Part shown: in pieces, positions 19,003 to 28,281 of the stretch
Position numbering within the stretch: position 1 is the first letter of the stretch
Layout of the letters: every line of letters begins with the position of its first letter
The notes under the pieces: model-generated
Databases searched by the model: none
The model's input: the letters and a program-made list of their open reading frames with translations, nothing else
Told to the model about the DNA's origin: nothing
Source: Sphingorhabdus sp. YGSMI21
GTDB taxonomy: Bacteria; Pseudomonadota; Alphaproteobacteria; Sphingomonadales; Sphingomonadaceae
DNA length: 64,000 bases
Direction of reading: 5' to 3'
NCBI RefSeq assembly: GCF_002776575.1
Contig: NZ_CP022548.1
Coordinates: forward strand, 1,069,001 to 1,133,000
Translations under genes and position numbers: made by a program

Positions 19003-19955
19003 TGGACGAGGACCAGGCGCTCAACGAAAAGGCGAAGAAGGCACCGAAGCGAGCAACCGGGCTGGGCAGGGGGCTGAACAGCCTGTTTGGCGAAATCCAG
19101 CGCGAAGAACCGATCGTCACCAGCGAACCCGCCGAAAGCAATAACGATGCACCGGAAAGCGTGGTCGATGGTCTGCGCTCGATTGCGGTTTCCGATATCC
19201 GGCCCAATCCCGACCAGCCACGACAGCATTTCGATACCGATGCGCTGGACGAACTGGCCAACAGTATGCGGCAACGCGGCGTCATCCAGCCGATCGTCGT
19301 TCGGCCGCACGGCAAGACGTTCCAGATTGTCGCCGGCGAACGCCGGTGGCGGGCTGCACAGCGGGCCCGGCTGCATCAGATCCCCGCGGTCGTCCGCCAT
19401 CTCAACGATGAAGAAACATTCGAGATCGCAATCGTCGAGAATGTCCAGCGCAAGGATCTGAATATCATCGAAGAGGCGGAAGCCTATGCACGGTTGAGCA
19501 CCGATTATGGCCACAGCCAGACAAGGCTGGCCGAGATCGTCGGAAAATCGCGCAGCCATATTGCCAATATCATGCGCTTGCTGGAACTGCCGGCCAGCGT
19601 CAAAAGCCTGGTCGTCGAAGAAAAACTGACCATGGGGCACGCGCGGGCCCTGATCAACGCGCCCAATGCGGAAGAACTGGCGCCGCAAATTGCGAAAAAG
19701 GGACTGTCGGTCCGTGATGTCGAACGGCTCGTGCGCAAATCGATGGCGGTCAAGAAGCCGATGTCGGCGAAGAAAATGGCCGCCATGTCGGAGACCGATG
19801 CGGATATCCAGGCGCTGGAAGCGCATCTTGGCGATCTGCTCGGACTGAACGTCAAGATCCAGTCGAACGGTCAGGGCGGAACGATGGCTATCGAATATGC
19901 CAATCTCGATCAGCTCGATCTGATTTGCCAGCGCCTTACCGGCGAACATATTTGA
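19002..19955 (+). CDS. parB: chromosome partitioning protein ParB (CTPase)
   Basis: This 317-aa protein has the ParA-activating N-terminal LGRGLNSLF (about 21-29), the ParB/Srx CTP-binding domain with NPDQPRQHF and GERRWRAAQRARL, the helix-turn-helix (about 170-195; GKSRSHIANIMRLLELP) and a C-terminal dimerisation domain (about 270-317). It recognises the three parS sites just upstream, spreads as a clamp, and is moved by ParA. The start is ATG at 19002; a TTG one codon earlier is less likely. Confidence 0.96.
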   Translation: MDEDQALNEKAKKAPKRATGLGRGLNSLFGEIQREEPIVTSEPAESNNDAPESVVDGLRSIAVSDIRPNPDQPRQHFDTDALDELANSMRQRGVIQPIVVRPHGKTFQIVAGERRWRAAQRARLHQIPAVVRHLNDEETFEIAIVENVQRKDLNIIEEAEAYARLSTDYGHSQTRLAEIVGKSRSHIANIMRLLELPASVKSLVVEEKLTMGHARALINAPNAEELAPQIAKKGLSVRDVERLVRKSMAVKKPMSAKKMAAMSETDADIQALEAHLGDLLGLNVKIQSNGQGGTMAIEYANLDQLDLICQRLTGEHI

Positions 19956-20221
19956 TATCGGACGGCCGCAAATGGCCTCTCGGGCCGGAACACGGCCCTG
20001 CCAGGGCAGGGTAACGCGCAGATTAACCCTATATAATCTATATATATCAGGGACTTAAATTGTTAAGCCGAAATTAACCATGACTCACAGCAAAGCCTTA
20101 TTCTTTCCCTTGGATAAGAGCAGCTGAATGTTGACACAGGCGATAGCAGTCCAGTGGGTTTGGTCTGACTACACCGCATGTGTCCTTTCAATGATGTAAC
20201 CAAATATAGGGACCAGTAACT
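19956..20221. other. 266-bp AT-rich gap ahead of the pilin-like gene
   Basis: After parB there is a GC-rich segment with short repeats of CGGCC/GGCCGG but no U-tract, so no clear intrinsic terminator. The stretch 20026-20060 is very AT-rich (TATATAATCTATATATA) and TTGACA occurs at 20131-20136, but no -10 box sits at the right distance from it. The ribosome-binding site TAGGGA (20207-20212) precedes the ATG at 20222. The promoter of the pilin-like locus should lie here. Confidence 0.5.
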
Positions 20222-20713
20222 ATGTCGAAATTTGTGAAAGCCGCTTTGGCTTCTTCCGTGCTCTTGGCTTCTGTCGTGGGCGCAAATGCAGCAGAAGCTG
20301 CCACCGCTTCCGCCGATGCGCGCGCCAATATTCTCAAGCAGGTAACCGTTGATTCGAACGAAGTTGATCTCAACTTCGGTACGATCATCACCGGTGCGAC
20401 CGCGTCGACCGTTTCCGTAAGCACCGGTGGTGTCGGCGCCTGTGGCACCGGACTCGTCTGCTCGGGTACGCCTACCGCTGCCGGCTTCACCATTAACGGT
20501 ACTTCCGGTGCAACCGTCGACATTTCGGTCGACTCTTCGGTGACCCTGAACGGACCTAGCGGAACCATGACCGCTGCCCTGACGTCGAGCAATTCCACGC
20601 TCGTTCTGGACGGTACCGACAGTTTCGCTGTTGGCGGCACGCTGAGCGTTGCGGCTAACCAGGCAGATGGTGCCTATTCCGGTACGTTCAGCGTATCGGT
20701 CGACTATCAGTAA
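20222..20713 (+). CDS. secreted DUF4402 protein, probable pilin-like subunit
   Basis: This 163-aa protein has a signal peptide (MSKFVKAALASSVLLASVVGANAAEA) and a mature part of beta-strand-forming, Gly/Thr/Ser/Val-rich sequence. The C-terminal DGAYSGTFSVSVDYQ is the alternating-residue strand typical of DUF4402 proteins. Two Cys (in GACGTGLVCSG) could form a small disulphide loop. DUF4402 proteins occur next to PapD-like chaperones and are thought to be surface subunits, by analogy with chaperone-usher pilins. It is followed at once by a terminator, which should make it more abundant than the downstream chaperone and usher. Confidence 0.75.
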   Translation: MSKFVKAALASSVLLASVVGANAAEAATASADARANILKQVTVDSNEVDLNFGTIITGATASTVSVSTGGVGACGTGLVCSGTPTAAGFTINGTSGATVDISVDSSVTLNGPSGTMTAALTSSNSTLVLDGTDSFAVGGTLSVAANQADGAYSGTFSVSVDYQ

Positions 20714-20762
20714 TAGCTGATCGGGCGGGTCCAATACCCGCTACCAGTTTTTAACACGGAAA

Positions 20763-20797
20763 GCCCGTCTGCAGCCCAGCTTGCAGGCGGGTTTTTT
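20763..20797 (+). terminator. intrinsic terminator after the DUF4402 gene
   Basis: A 10-bp stem, CCCGTCTGCA (20764-20773) with TGCAGGCGGG (20782-20791, one G-T pair), an 8-nt loop and six T residues (20792-20797). It lies 50 bp after the pilin-like stop and about 150 bp before the chaperone start, so it should end most transcripts there. Confidence 0.9.
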
Positions 20798-20944
20798 CTT
20801 CATGTGTCACGCTTGCCGAAGCCGGACGCCGCGCAAAAATCCGGCATGGTTAGCGCTTTGGTAACCCTCTTTGCGCATAAGGGCGCTGTGGGAAAAGGCC
20901 GTACCGGCCGACCTATCCGTATGACCAGCAAGGCGGAGATTATC

Positions 20945-21787
20945 ATGACCATTCAGGGTTTCAAGACGTTAAGAAAATACAGCATCATGCTGGGCGCGAT
21001 CGCGTCCGCACTATCAATGTCATCGACACCGGCCTATGCCGCCGGCGATCTACTGGTCGCTCCGACCCGGGTGGTGCTCGACGGGGAGCGCGGTACCGAG
21101 GTGATCCTGAACAATATCGGATCCGAAACCGCCACCTACCGGATTTCCATGGAGTTGCGGCGGATGACCGCCGACGGCCGTCTGGAAGATGTGCCGGAAG
21201 ACCAGATCAACGAGATCGAGACAGCGTCGAAGGCGATGATTCGCTACGCGCCGCGCCGGGTTACGCTGCCGCCAAACCAGCCGCAGGCCATTCGTCTGGG
21301 CGTGAGAGCACCCGACGGTCTCGCGGACGGAGAATATCGCGTCCATCTCCTTTTCCGCGCCATCCCGAAGGCCCGTTCGGTGACCGAACAGTCGGCGACC
21401 GAGGGCGGACTGACGATCGCCCTGACGCCTATCTATGGCGTGACCATTCCGGTCATCGTCCGCCAGGGCAATCTCCAGGCGACCGCCGCCATCGCCAACG
21501 GACGTATGGAACAGAATGCGGAAGGCCAGTCCTTCGCATTCGATCTCAGCCGCTCGGGCAACCGGTCCACCTATGGTGAAATCGTGATTACCAAGCCAGG
21601 CGTGGACGAGCCGGTCATGGTGGCCCGCGGCATCGCCGTCTATCCGGAAGTGGAAAAGCGCACGGTAACCTTGCCGGTACCTCCGGAAATCGCGGCCCAG
21701 CTCTCCGGACCTATCACCGTGGAATATTACGAGACGGCCAATGCCGGCGGCGGACTCATCGCCAAAACCGACATGGTTCTTAGATAA
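20945..21787 (+). CDS. PapD-like periplasmic pilus-assembly chaperone
   Basis: This 280-aa protein has a signal peptide (cut near AYAAG) and two immunoglobulin-like domains. The first opens GDLLVAPTRVVLDGERGTEVILNNIGSETATYRI and holds IRYAPRRVTLPPNQPQAIRL, the region that in PapD chaperones carries the G1 donor strand and the substrate-anchoring basic residues. The second is about residues 180-280. The role would be capping DUF4402 subunits in the periplasm. ATG at 20945 is chosen because GGAG lies 6 nt upstream; longer frames start inside the preceding terminator region. The usher-like gene follows after 59 bp. Confidence 0.82.
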   Translation: MTIQGFKTLRKYSIMLGAIASALSMSSTPAYAAGDLLVAPTRVVLDGERGTEVILNNIGSETATYRISMELRRMTADGRLEDVPEDQINEIETASKAMIRYAPRRVTLPPNQPQAIRLGVRAPDGLADGEYRVHLLFRAIPKARSVTEQSATEGGLTIALTPIYGVTIPVIVRQGNLQATAAIANGRMEQNAEGQSFAFDLSRSGNRSTYGEIVITKPGVDEPVMVARGIAVYPEVEKRTVTLPVPPEIAAQLSGPITVEYYETANAGGGLIAKTDMVLR

Positions 21788-21846
21788 GAATTTTATATCA
21801 ATGACTTAGTATGGCATCAAGCCTTCACCAAGTCATGATGTAATCC

Positions 21847-24582
21847 ATGATACAGCGAACTGATATAATCGGCCGGGGCTTCAATGCCCTGGTCAAGGCC
21901 GCAGGGATCATCGCGATCTCGGCGGCTTCGCTGTTTCTCGGGAGTCCGGCCCAGGCGGTCGAAAAATGGACTGCCAGTGATGACGATGCGCTCCTGTTCG
22001 ATCTGCGTTCGGGCAAATACCGCCTTGGCGACGGTGTCAGGGGTTATCAGACCGACAAGGGCGTGTGCGTCGATCTCGCCGATATCATCATTGCCATGGA
22101 TATTCCGTTGCGTCTGGACAAGAAGTCGCGCCGCGCAACTGGCTGGATCTTTTCCGAGAGCCAGACGCTGACCATCGATCGCGACAGTGCTACGGTACAA
22201 AAGGTGAACGCTGGCAAGACGCTTCTGCCCGGCCAGATTCACGATGTGCCCGAGGGCTGGTGCGTCGATGTGAAAAGCCTGTCGGACTGGTTTGCGGTCG
22301 ATTTCGTTCCCGATCTTTCCAACGCGCTTCTCACTGTTGAATCCGAGACCAAATTGCCCTTCCAGCGCGCGCTGGAACGCAAGGAACAGGCGGCAAAAAT
22401 CCGGCCGCGCAAGGCGTTCGACCTGTCCTCTCTCCCGCAATCTTCGGAATCCTACAAATTCTGGCGCACACCGTCTGTTGATGCGGTGGTTTCGGCCGGC
22501 GGGCTGAGCGACAAACGGTCGGGCCAGAAAGTCGATCTGCAATATGAGCTTTATGCGTCCGGTGAAGTCGGCAAGGCGAGTTTCGATGCCCGGCTTTCCT
22601 CCGATAATGACGGTGTTCCCGAAAGCCTGCGGGTCAGGGCCTATCGAACCGACCCCAGGGGCGAACTTCTCGGGCCGCTTCAGGCCACCCATTTTGCCTT
22701 GGGCGATGTTTCCACCTTTTCGACTCCGCTGGTTTCCCAGTCGGTCGCCGGACGGGGAGCCCTGGTGACCAATCGCCCGATCGAACGGCCCGACAGTTTC
22801 GACCGGACGAGTTTTCGTGGCGAGTTGCCCAGCGGCTGGGATGCCGAACTTTATCGTAACGGCCAGCTGCTCGCCTTTGCCGAAAACCGTACCGACGGAC
22901 GCTATGAATTTATCGACGTGCCGCTGCTTTATGGCCAGAATCGCTTTGAAGTGGTGCTCTACGGTCCGCAGGGGCAGATCCGGCGCGACGTGCAGGTCAT
23001 CCCGGTGGGCATCGACTCGATCCCGCCCCGCCAGACCTATTATTGGGCCGGTATTCACGAAGCCGGCGAGGATCTGATCCGGCTCGGGGATTTCCTGCCG
23101 ACCCGTCAGGCGGGCTGGCGTGGCGGCGTGGGACTCGAACGCGGACTCAACGCCAAAACCTCGGTCGCAGCGTCCCTGTTCAGCCTGCAGATTGACGGCA
23201 AGCGGCATGATTATCTCGAGGGCTCGGTGCGCCGCGCCGTGGGCCCGGCTCTGGTCGAGCTTTCGGCCGCTTCCAATCTTGGCAGCGGCATGGCGATACG
23301 CGGCCAGCTGCTTGGCCAGATCGGGGACAGCTATATCACCGCGGAGTCGATCTGGGCGCGCGGCGGTTTCATTTCGGACCAGATCGAGAAAAACGCGGAT
23401 TCACGCCACAGCCTGGCGGTTGACCATAGTTTCAAGCTGGGTGGCAAGGTCATACCGGTGCATCTTGACGCGCAATATGAAACGCGTTCGGATGGCCGTG
23501 AAAGTCTGGATATAACGGGCCGCATGTCGTTCAATCTCAATCGCCTGTCGCTGACCGGCGAGCTGAGCTGGGAACAGCAGTTCAGCGAATTCGGTCCCGC
23601 TCCCTCGGACCGTATCGGTGCCCGGCTGCTCGCCAACGGCCGGATTGGCAAGGTCCGGCTCCGTGGCGAAGCCATCTATCGCGTGGCCCCCGAAAAGCGA
23701 TTTGAACAGGTCAATTTTACCGGTGAATGGCGCGCCGGGGAGCGGTCCGACTGGCGGGCTGAACTGGGCTATGACGCCGGGCTTGATCGCGGGCGGGCGG
23801 CTGTCGGGATCATCCGCCGCTTCGAACGTTTTTCGCTGACCGCGACCGCCGAAGCCGCGACCGATGGTTCGATAGCGGCCGGCCTGAATCTGGCCTTCAG
23901 CCTGGGACCCGATCCGCGCAACGGCAAATTCCGCTTCTCGAGCAACAAGCTGGCCAACAACGGCCAGGCGCTGGCCATCGTCTTTCATGACGAAAACCGG
24001 GACGGGATTCGCCAGCCCGGGGAATCGCTGGCGGAAAATGTCGAATTGACCGCAGGCCAGTCGGCGGCCTTCACTGCCACCGATATCCGGGGCCGGGCGG
24101 TTATCGACAATCTGCAGCCCTTCCGGCCGGTGCTGATCGGGATCGACAGCAGCAGCCTGTCCAGCCCCTATGTGCAACCGGCCCTGCCCGGCGTGGTGAT
24201 CACGCCGCGGCCCGGAATCGCAACGACGGTCGAACTGCCGCTGGTGAGTGCCGGCGAGGTCGAGGGTACATTGGTTCGCCGGGGCGGCGGCACGATCGCC
24301 GGCGTCGGGTTGGAACTTCTCGATGGCGAGGGGCGGGTGGTGCGCGAAACCCGGACCGAGTTTGACGGCTTCTTCCTGTTCGATGGGGTGCCTTATGGCA
24401 GCTACACGGTGCGCATCGAGAAATTGTCGGCCCAGGCCATCAGGGTGCCGACGCTATTGACGGCGCGCGCGGTGGTCGACGACGACAATCAGGTTGCCAG
24501 ACTGGGGGCCGTGACGGTCGGATCGACTGGCAATATGGTGGCCAATGACAGGGATTCGCCGGAACCGACCGGCACACCCTAG
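21847..24582 (+). CDS. large outer-membrane usher-like protein with C-terminal SdrD-B/carboxypeptidase-regulatory-like domains
   Basis: This 911-aa protein has a signal peptide (ending SPAQA), an N-terminal periplasmic domain (about 38-200, with two Cys in KGVCVDLAD and EGWCVDVKS), and a long beta-rich region (about 200-700) with repeated amphipathic strands. The segment LPSGWDAELYRNGQLLAF...YGQNRFEVVLYGPQGQ resembles the plug/early-barrel region of usher-type proteins. The C-terminus has FHDENRDGIRQPGE, a calcium-binding-like SdrD-B motif, and then Ig-like carboxypeptidase-regulatory repeats. Position after a pilin and a chaperone supports an usher role. It is not a standard FimD/PapC sequence to my eye, so the assignment is an inference. 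Confidence 0.65.
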   Translation: MIQRTDIIGRGFNALVKAAGIIAISAASLFLGSPAQAVEKWTASDDDALLFDLRSGKYRLGDGVRGYQTDKGVCVDLADIIIAMDIPLRLDKKSRRATGWIFSESQTLTIDRDSATVQKVNAGKTLLPGQIHDVPEGWCVDVKSLSDWFAVDFVPDLSNALLTVESETKLPFQRALERKEQAAKIRPRKAFDLSSLPQSSESYKFWRTPSVDAVVSAGGLSDKRSGQKVDLQYELYASGEVGKASFDARLSSDNDGVPESLRVRAYRTDPRGELLGPLQATHFALGDVSTFSTPLVSQSVAGRGALVTNRPIERPDSFDRTSFRGELPSGWDAELYRNGQLLAFAENRTDGRYEFIDVPLLYGQNRFEVVLYGPQGQIRRDVQVIPVGIDSIPPRQTYYWAGIHEAGEDLIRLGDFLPTRQAGWRGGVGLERGLNAKTSVAASLFSLQIDGKRHDYLEGSVRRAVGPALVELSAASNLGSGMAIRGQLLGQIGDSYITAESIWARGGFISDQIEKNADSRHSLAVDHSFKLGGKVIPVHLDAQYETRSDGRESLDITGRMSFNLNRLSLTGELSWEQQFSEFGPAPSDRIGARLLANGRIGKVRLRGEAIYRVAPEKRFEQVNFTGEWRAGERSDWRAELGYDAGLDRGRAAVGIIRRFERFSLTATAEAATDGSIAAGLNLAFSLGPDPRNGKFRFSSNKLANNGQALAIVFHDENRDGIRQPGESLAENVELTAGQSAAFTATDIRGRAVIDNLQPFRPVLIGIDSSSLSSPYVQPALPGVVITPRPGIATTVELPLVSAGEVEGTLVRRGGGTIAGVGLELLDGEGRVVRETRTEFDGFFLFDGVPYGSYTVRIEKLSAQAIRVPTLLTARAVVDDDNQVARLGAVTVGSTGNMVANDRDSPEPTGTP

Positions 24583-24659
24583 CGAGCCGGTGCCAGGCTT
24601 CTTGTAACGCTGGCGCTTTCTGTTACTGATTCGGTTTTCGCGCAGATCGGGAAGTGCAT

Positions 24660-25550
24660 ATGCAAGTCATCGCCAACGGCATCAATATCGAAGTGGAAGA
24701 CCACGGAAACCCGGCCGATCCGGCGATCCTGCTGGTCATGGGCTATACCGCGCAGCTGATCTACTGGCCGATGGATTTCGTCAACGGCCTGGTGGCCGAG
24801 GGCTTTCGCGTCGTCACCTTCGACAACCGGGACGTCGGCCTCTCCTATAAATTTGACGGCGTGCGGCCGCCCCATCCGATCCGTCAGATGCTCGCCAAGC
24901 GCTTCTTTCCCAAGCGTCAGATGTCTCCCTATAATCTCAGCGACATGGCGAATGACGCGGTCGGGGTGCTCGACGCGTTGAAAATCGACAAGGCCCATAT
25001 TGTCGGCGCTTCGATGGGCGGGATGATCGGCCAGCTGATCGCCGCGGATCACGCCGACCGGGTGCTGTCCTTCACGCCGATCATGTCATCGACCAATGGT
25101 CCCGGCCTGCCCGGCGCCAGCGCCGACGTGCGCAAGGTTTTGATGCAGACGGCACGGGCGAAGGCGCGCACGCCGGACGAGGCTCTGGAACTCGGACTGG
25201 CCTTTTCCTCGCTGATTGCGTCGGAAGAAGGGCGCAATCGGCCGGAGGAACGGCGGGCGATGATGAAGCTGGCGCAGGAGCGCGGTTTCTACCCGCCGGG
25301 GCCGAAACGCCAGATGGCAGCGATCATCGATACCGGCAATTTGCGTCCGGTCGCACAGCGGATTAGCGCGCCGACGATGGTTATTCACGGCGCGGATGAT
25401 CCGCTTATTCCGTCCGCATGCGGAGAAGATATCGCGGCCAATGTCAAAAACGCCCGGTTCGAGCTGGTCGAGGGCATGGGCCATGACCTCCCGCCGAGCA
25501 AATTGCCGGCGATGGTCGACCTGATCGCGACGCACTGCCGGAACGCTTAG
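24660..25550 (+). CDS. alpha/beta hydrolase
   Basis: This 296-aa alpha/beta hydrolase has the nucleophile elbow GASMGG (Ser118), the acid in HGADDPLIP and the His in EGMGHDLP, a complete Ser-Asp-His triad. The oxyanion region LVMGYTAQLIYWP is typical. Family members include esterases and epoxide hydrolase relatives; no substrate can be assigned. GGGAAG precedes the ATG at 24660; a GTG two codons upstream is a less likely start. It is separate from the usher-like gene by 77 bp and probably unrelated to it. Confidence 0.85.
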   Translation: MQVIANGINIEVEDHGNPADPAILLVMGYTAQLIYWPMDFVNGLVAEGFRVVTFDNRDVGLSYKFDGVRPPHPIRQMLAKRFFPKRQMSPYNLSDMANDAVGVLDALKIDKAHIVGASMGGMIGQLIAADHADRVLSFTPIMSSTNGPGLPGASADVRKVLMQTARAKARTPDEALELGLAFSSLIASEEGRNRPEERRAMMKLAQERGFYPPGPKRQMAAIIDTGNLRPVAQRISAPTMVIHGADDPLIPSACGEDIAANVKNARFELVEGMGHDLPPSKLPAMVDLIATHCRNA

Positions 25551-25561
25551 ATAACCGCTGT

Positions 25562-26470
25562 TTACGCCGGAAGTGGCAAGCAATAGACGACCGTTCGTTC
25601 GGTCATCCTGATCTCGCTCGGCTGCTTTGGAAGCAAGTCGCCATCCACTTGGAACGCGGCCTGTCGGGACGGTTCGTCTTCCGCAATTATCGAGAGCCGG
25701 CAAGCGGGTAGCGACTGGACAAAATCAAGCCGCGCCGGATCCCGACCAAGCGCCACTGCTGCCAGAAAGCGGAAAAAATCCCGGCGACGCGCGCGGGTCA
25801 GCGCTATGACGTGGAATATGTCGGACGCCATTTGCGCTGCCGGGGCGAGCGTCCAATCCCCGGCATAATGATGGGCTTTGATCACGTAAAAAGCGCTGCT
25901 GGTCAGCTGTCTGGTCGCTCCATCGGGCATTTCCACCGTCAGCGAAAAGCGCAGCTCCGGCCAGTCGCCGAGTAGCTTTATTAGCGACCAGGCATAAGCG
26001 GCCCCGCCAATACGTGTCTTCAACGCCGGGCTATGCCGGGCGACAGCCTGTCCATCCGGTCCCGCGCTAATACAGGCAACAAAGGGCTGACCGTCGCTGG
26101 TCGCCAGCGGGGCTTTCAGCCGGGCGGTTTTCGGGGAAAGAAATCCCGCCATGATCTCGCGGGCAAATATTTCCGGATCGCTGGCATAGCCGAGTTCCTT
26201 GGCGACCAGATTGACAGTGCCGGCGGGAAATATGCAGAGCGGTTTCGACAGTCCGGCCCTGACCATCGATGCGACCACCAGCCGCAAGGCGCCGTCACCG
26301 CCGGACACGCAGACCAGATCGCATTCCGGGAATATCTCGAACCGCCCGTCGATCTCGGTCCGGCCGATCCGTACCTGCGCCCCACAGGCCTGAAAGGCCC
26401 GGGAAAGCACATCCAGCCGGAATTCGTCAAAGGTCCCCGAAGCCGGGTTGTGGATCAGTTCGACAATCAT
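25562..26470 (-). CDS. diacylglycerol kinase-family lipid kinase
   Basis: This 302-aa protein has the DAGK catalytic domain: IHNPASGTF at the N-terminus, VSGGDGALRLV with the GGDG nucleotide motif, and IFPAGTVNLVAKELG. The C-terminal beta domain includes KAHHYAGDWTLAP. Family members (DgkB, YegS, BmrU) phosphorylate lipids. ATG at 26470 is preferred; a TTG at 26506 would add 12 residues that are not domain-like. It converges on the alpha/beta hydrolase with 11 bp between ends. Confidence 0.8.
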   Translation of the reverse strand: MIVELIHNPASGTFDEFRLDVLSRAFQACGAQVRIGRTEIDGRFEIFPECDLVCVSGGDGALRLVVASMVRAGLSKPLCIFPAGTVNLVAKELGYASDPEIFAREIMAGFLSPKTARLKAPLATSDGQPFVACISAGPDGQAVARHSPALKTRIGGAAYAWSLIKLLGDWPELRFSLTVEMPDGATRQLTSSAFYVIKAHHYAGDWTLAPAAQMASDIFHVIALTRARRRDFFRFLAAVALGRDPARLDFVQSLPACRLSIIAEDEPSRQAAFQVDGDLLPKQPSEIRMTERTVVYCLPLPA

Positions 26471-26552
26471 CTCCCGTCCATGCGGTGGATGGTCACGATC
26501 CGTCAATGGTCGAGCTGGCGACAGAGGCCGGCGGGTTCAGGCGGAACCGGAG

Positions 26553-28193
26553 TTAGGCGGGCACCTGCAGCCGTTCCAGCGCCATTTCTTTTGCGGCCTT
26601 ATAGCCCGCCTTGCCATTGGCGGCGCGCGGCACTTCGTCGACCAGCACCATGGCACGCGGCGCCTTGTAGGCCGCGAGTTTCGAGCGGACATGGTCGTTG
26701 AGTTCTGCTTCGTCGAAACTGGCACCTTCGGCCAGCGAAAGAACCGCCGTTACCTTCTGGCCAAAGCGATCGTCGGGCAGGCCGACAACCAGACAGTCGT
26801 AAACACTGCCATGAGTCTTGAGCGCTTCTTCCACTTCCTCGGGAAAGATTTTCTCGCCGCCGCTGTTGATGCAGGCGGAGCCGCGGCCGAGCAAAGTGAT
26901 CGAGCCATCAGCCTCGACCGTCGCGAAATCACCGGGGATCGAATAGCGCACACCGTCAAAGGTCTTGAAGGTCGCGGCGCTTTTTTCCTCGTCCTTGTAA
27001 TAGCCGAGCGGCACCATCCCGCCGTTGCAGATCAGGCCCATTTCACCGGAGCCGGGCGCGACCGGCTTGCCCTCTTCGGTCAGCACCTTGGTTGTCGGGT
27101 TCATTTCGAATTTCGCGGTCTGGTCGATATCGATATTTTCCACCGTCGTGATTGATGTCCCCATGCTGCCCTCGGTCGAACCCATGCTGTCGACGATCGC
27201 CATATGCGGCAAATGGCCCAGCAGACCGCGTTTGACTTCCGTGGACCACATCACGCCGGAACTGCCCATCATCTGAAGCGCTGACAAATCAAAGACCTGG
27301 CCTGCCGTCTTGGCATCATCCAGCGCAGCGAGCATCGGCTTGGCAAAGACATCGCCGACGATGGTGATGTCGGTGACTTTCTCCTCTTCGGCCAGTTGCC
27401 ACAGCGCAACGGGATCGAAATGGCTGTTGTCGAACAGCACGACGCAGCCGCCCAGGCTGTGCGGAATCATCGCGCCGATCCACATGCCGGTGCCGTGCAT
27501 CAGCGGGCAGGCGGGAATCGAACGACCCGTCGCGCCTGCAGCATGGAGTTGCTGGACCAGGGGACCAAAGCTGGAAGCGTCTGTCGGCGGCTCCATTTCG
27601 CGCATCTCGAACCCCTTGGCGAGCAGCGCGCTGGCAAAGCTCTTGTGATCATACATCACGCCCTTGGGCATGCCGGTGGTGCCGCCGGTATAGAGCATGT
27701 AGACATCGTCATTCGACCGTTCGATCGACGGCATCGGCTGCGCGTTTTGCAGGGCTTCTTCATAGGCCACGGCCCCGTCGAGATGCTCGCCCGAACCATC
27801 ATCGATTTCGAGGAAGAGTTTGACCTGCTCGAGCTGGTCGCGGATTGCCGCCACGCGCGGAGCAAATTGTGCCTGGAAGACCAGAGCCTCGCTGTCGCTG
27901 TTGTTGATGACATGGGTAAGCTCCGCCTCGAGATAGCGGTAATTGACATTCACCGGAGTGACGCGGGCCTTGAACGCGCCAAACTGGGTCTCCAGATATT
28001 CGGCCGAATTATAGGAATAGATCGAGAGTTTCGCGCCGGGCTTGAGTCCATGGTCGGCCAGTATCTGTGCGACACGGGCGGCCCGATCTTCATATTCGGC
28101 CCAGCTATAACGCTTGTCGCCATCGACGATTGCCGGCTTGTCGGGAATTGCCGCAGCAATATTTTCCCAGATATCTGCCATCTGCCAGGTCAT
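26553..28193 (-). CDS. acyl-CoA synthetase (AMP-forming, FadD-like)
   Basis: This 546-aa adenylate-forming enzyme has the AMP/P-loop LYTGGTTGMPKG (167-178), an ANL core with VDSMGSTEGS, and the C-terminal hinge GRGSACINSGGEKIFPEEVEEAL. The catalytic Lys is expected in the last 30 residues (NGKAGYK). It activates a carboxylic acid to the acyl-CoA. It is the last gene of a leftward set whose members (CoA-transferase, nitronate monooxygenase, acyl-CoA carboxylase, hydratase) all use CoA esters, so it probably feeds that pathway. The chain length or structure of the acid is unknown. Confidence 0.9.
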   Translation of the reverse strand: MTWQMADIWENIAAAIPDKPAIVDGDKRYSWAEYEDRAARVAQILADHGLKPGAKLSIYSYNSAEYLETQFGAFKARVTPVNVNYRYLEAELTHVINNSDSEALVFQAQFAPRVAAIRDQLEQVKLFLEIDDGSGEHLDGAVAYEEALQNAQPMPSIERSNDDVYMLYTGGTTGMPKGVMYDHKSFASALLAKGFEMREMEPPTDASSFGPLVQQLHAAGATGRSIPACPLMHGTGMWIGAMIPHSLGGCVVLFDNSHFDPVALWQLAEEEKVTDITIVGDVFAKPMLAALDDAKTAGQVFDLSALQMMGSSGVMWSTEVKRGLLGHLPHMAIVDSMGSTEGSMGTSITTVENIDIDQTAKFEMNPTTKVLTEEGKPVAPGSGEMGLICNGGMVPLGYYKDEEKSAATFKTFDGVRYSIPGDFATVEADGSITLLGRGSACINSGGEKIFPEEVEEALKTHGSVYDCLVVGLPDDRFGQKVTAVLSLAEGASFDEAELNDHVRSKLAAYKAPRAMVLVDEVPRAANGKAGYKAAKEMALERLQVPA

Positions 28194-28281
28194 GCGATTC
28201 TCTCCTTATTTTTTCGGAGAGAATAGCCAGATTGCAGCCATGTGCAACCAGATCACGGCGTCAGGATTCGATTGAAGCGGT

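Noticed and set aside
20131..20136. TTGACA as -35 box of the DUF4402 gene
   Set aside because: No acceptable -10 hexamer lies 16-18 bp downstream, so it is mentioned only as part of the gap.
21817..23208. Long frame antisense to the usher-like gene
   Set aside because: The sense frame has a signal peptide and beta-barrel pattern; the antisense translation is low-complexity and without motifs.
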